This document shows positions 61,826-64,000 of a DNA stretch of 64,000 bases, piece by piece. Origin of the DNA: Diploscapter coronatus (Eukaryota; Nematoda; Chromadorea; Rhabditida; Rhabditidae). The stretch is from contig OZ038422.1 of the NCBI GenBank assembly GCA_964036155.1, positions 10,501,201-10,565,200 on the forward strand, in the 5' to 3' direction. The position numbers were made by a program, and so were the translations under genes. Below the pieces are notes generated by a model. The model made no database searches. It was given only the letters and a program-made list of their open reading frames with translations, and was not told where the DNA came from. The stretch's first letter is position 1, and each line of letters starts with the position of its first letter.

Positions 61826-63996
61826 ATGTCCAAAGTATCGTTCATCGTAACGGGAATATTCGAGAAAATTTTGAAATCGGCGAGCATCGACCCCAAATAC
61901 GATGTCGACTTTACTGATCGGTAAGGAAATCAATAAATTTTGAAAAAAAAAAGATTTGAAAAAATCCAGATTAAAATACTTTTATACGCCTTGGATGCTA
62001 GCAGCTAATGCTGTGTTTATTTTCGGAAAAAATTACGTCGGCGAATCGGTGCAATGTTGGACGCCAGCGCAGTTTTCGGTAGTTTGAGATCGTGTACTTT
62101 GTTTCGATTACCAACAAATATTTTGAGTATTTTTCTTGACTCGATTTTTGAAAAGTAATCCTAAAATAATATTATACCATAATAATCATCATTGATAATG
62201 TCAAATATAAACTTTATTGGCTGATTTTAGGACGCCTGGGAGCAATATGTTGAAAAATATTGCCTGATAGAAAACACGTACTTCGTGCCGATGAACGGTA
62301 CAAATCTACCTGCAGTTGAAAAACGAGAAAATCTAGAAATGAGATATTATCAGGTTAACTTTAGTATTTTTTCTTAATTTAGGCAAAATTTTAGTGGGTT
62401 CCATTTATTTTAGCTACCATGGCGGCAACATTATATATTCCGCGTTTATTCTGGAAAGCTATGCAAAATATAAGTGGTAAGTAATACGAAATTTTGAAAG
62501 CTTATCAAGGCTTACCTTTAAAACTTTACAGCTTGCCATAACCCATAATAAGATATTCAAGTTTTAAATATTTTTTTTTAATTTGGAAAAAATATCTAAT
62601 AATTATTTTAGGAGCCAGTATCTCCGTGGTTACTATGACTCTGATAAAGGATGCCATCGACAATTTAGCAGATAATGACGAAGTTCGACAAGGGAAAATC
62701 ATCAAGAAATACGTCACTAAAAGGAAGAAATATGATGAAGGTACGAACGAATTATTAGTGTATCTGATATCTCTTTCCGAAATTGGAGAACTAGCATACA
62801 TGCTTCCTTCATTTGTCTTTTGTAGGTGTAGCGAAAATTTCATTGATGTCCGAAAGTTTTAGTTTATTCTACTTCCAAGACTTTATTGGATGGTTGTTTA
62901 AATAAAAATATTTTCAGATGTAAGACCCTACGAAGGCCTACTAACCCTATCGCTTCTGGTTATGAAATTCTTAGCGATCATAGTGATCATCGTCCAAATG
63001 GCTTTTCTTGACTTTTTCATGGGATTAGGGCCGTTTTTCGGTTATAAAGTGAGAAATTTTGGCGTAATTTTAGGCAAATATTAAATTTAGGTGATAGCGG
63101 ATGTAATTTCTGGACACCAATGGCCTGAGAGTGGCAGTTTTCCAAGGGTTAGCTTGATTATTTTAAAGTTACCATGAGGAGTCGCTGATTTCAATTGAAG
63201 GAAGAGCAATGTGCTATGAGGTTTTCTTGAAACACATCTAAAAATTTAGGTAACGTTTTGCGATTTTTCAATAAGAGAGCTAGGACAAGTTCAAAATTGG
63301 AGTCTACAATGCGTTTTGATGGTAAATTTTAAATAAAAATTCAAAGAAATATTTCTCTATCATGGCCTAAGCTTAACTTTAAAATAGTTATTTCTTCGAA
63401 TTACAAATTCCGATGAATTATCCTCGAAATAAAAAAAATTCAGGTAAACATGTTCAGCGAAAAAATCTTCGTCTTTTTCTGGTGGTGGTATTTGTTGATG
63501 CTGATTGTTTCTTTTCTCAATTTGATCAAATGGATATTCCGACTGAGCAGGTCGACACAGATCAATTATATCAAGCAAGTCCTGGTATGTTTCAAACAAA
63601 AATTAATTCCTCATAAAAATCACATACTTTGTTCTTAATCAGTACGAATTCCTTATCAAATTATATAAAAGAGTTTTAAGTGATCCATCTGATATGGCAT
63701 GTATCTGAAATTGAATGACCTAGATATATTTCTGAACTGATATAATTTCGTTATCGAGAATATTTGTTTTAGAAACTTAGCGGTACCAACAAAAATGATG
63801 TGTCCGACGCTAACGTCCGAGATTTTTACCGACGAAAGTTCAAAATGGATGGATGCATTTTACTGTGGCTAATCGATAGTAATGCCACTATTTTCCAGGT
63901 AAAAAATGAAAATTTTAAAAATAGATCAAAAAATCTTAGGCCGCTGAATTTGTACGACCACTATTTGAGCAATATATTCATTCGAAAAATGATTGA
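61826..63996 (+). CDS. Innexin, gap-junction channel protein (second of tandem pair)
   Basis: Coding exons: 61826-61920, 61970-62078, 62231-62353, 62395-62476, 62612-62740, 62918-63048, 63091-63147, 63250-63321, 63444-63584, 63773-63898, 63940-63996; 373 aa and complete, ending just inside the window. Seen: TM1 with KNYVGESVQCW, loop-1 cysteines 61 and 79, YYQWVPF at the start of TM2, loop-2 cysteines 246 and 263, and an aromatic TM4 (EKIFVFFWWWYLLMLIV). Several intron positions match the upstream innexin (for example after the YYQ codons, and after VLM), showing a tandem duplication, though it lacks the extra microexon intron. The N-terminus MSKVSFIVTGIFEKIL is shorter and different. Its start codon lies 3 nt after the stop of a small upstream frame. 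Confidence 0.9.
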
Positions 63997-64000
63997 ATTA

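Overview
The window looks like nuclear DNA of a free-living-type (rhabditid) nematode. Exons are interrupted by introns with nematode-style junctions (GTAAGT-like donors, TTTCAG or TTTTAG acceptors). Two adjacent innexins are spaced like genes of an operon. The main gene encodes a PKA catalytic subunit closely resembling Caenorhabditis elegans kin-1, including its nematode N-terminus MLKFLKPKSSDEGSSKD. The species cannot be named from sequence alone. All supported genes are on the + strand.

Positions 1-53,703 are dominated by one very large gene, a kin-1 orthologue. Seven exons carry the invariant kinase part: 33619-33680 for the N-terminal helix, then 49190-52440 for the kinase core. They are followed by either of two terminal exons, at 53018-53191 or 53578-53703. 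Upstream, over tens of kilobases, lie a series of candidate alternative first exons at 1171, 18649, 22113, 23994, 27106, 28297, 41507, 42439 and 48276. The upstream group all end in phase 1, which fits the acceptors at 33619 and 41507. The 48276 exon, the 41507 exon and the weaker 42439 candidate end in phase 0 and fit the acceptor at 49190. Two introns are about 15 kb. Between the exons I see mostly A/T-rich, pyrimidine-rich sequence. It holds a recurring CTATTTCT-type motif and a dispersed repeat of about 65 bp.

At 28297-28996 a three-exon reading frame with two hydrophobic segments sits inside a kin-1 intron. It may be a nested membrane-protein gene broken by one in-frame TAA, or its first exon may be a membrane-anchoring kin-1 leader.

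Positions 53,704-58,033 are a non-coding, very A/T-rich interval with the kin-1 3' region, a GAT microsatellite and a 209-bp foldback element.

Positions 58,034-63,996 hold two complete innexin genes in tandem, the first of 13 coding exons (420 aa, with an 18-nt microexon) and the second of 11 (373 aa). The first ends with a poly(A) signal about 80 nt before a splice acceptor that opens the second unit, the layout expected of an SL2-type operon. The second unit carries a short spliced acidic reading frame whose stop lies 3 nt before the innexin start codon. Innexins form gap junctions through which small messengers may pass and PKA is a cAMP effector, but nothing in the sequence ties the two loci beyond adjacency.
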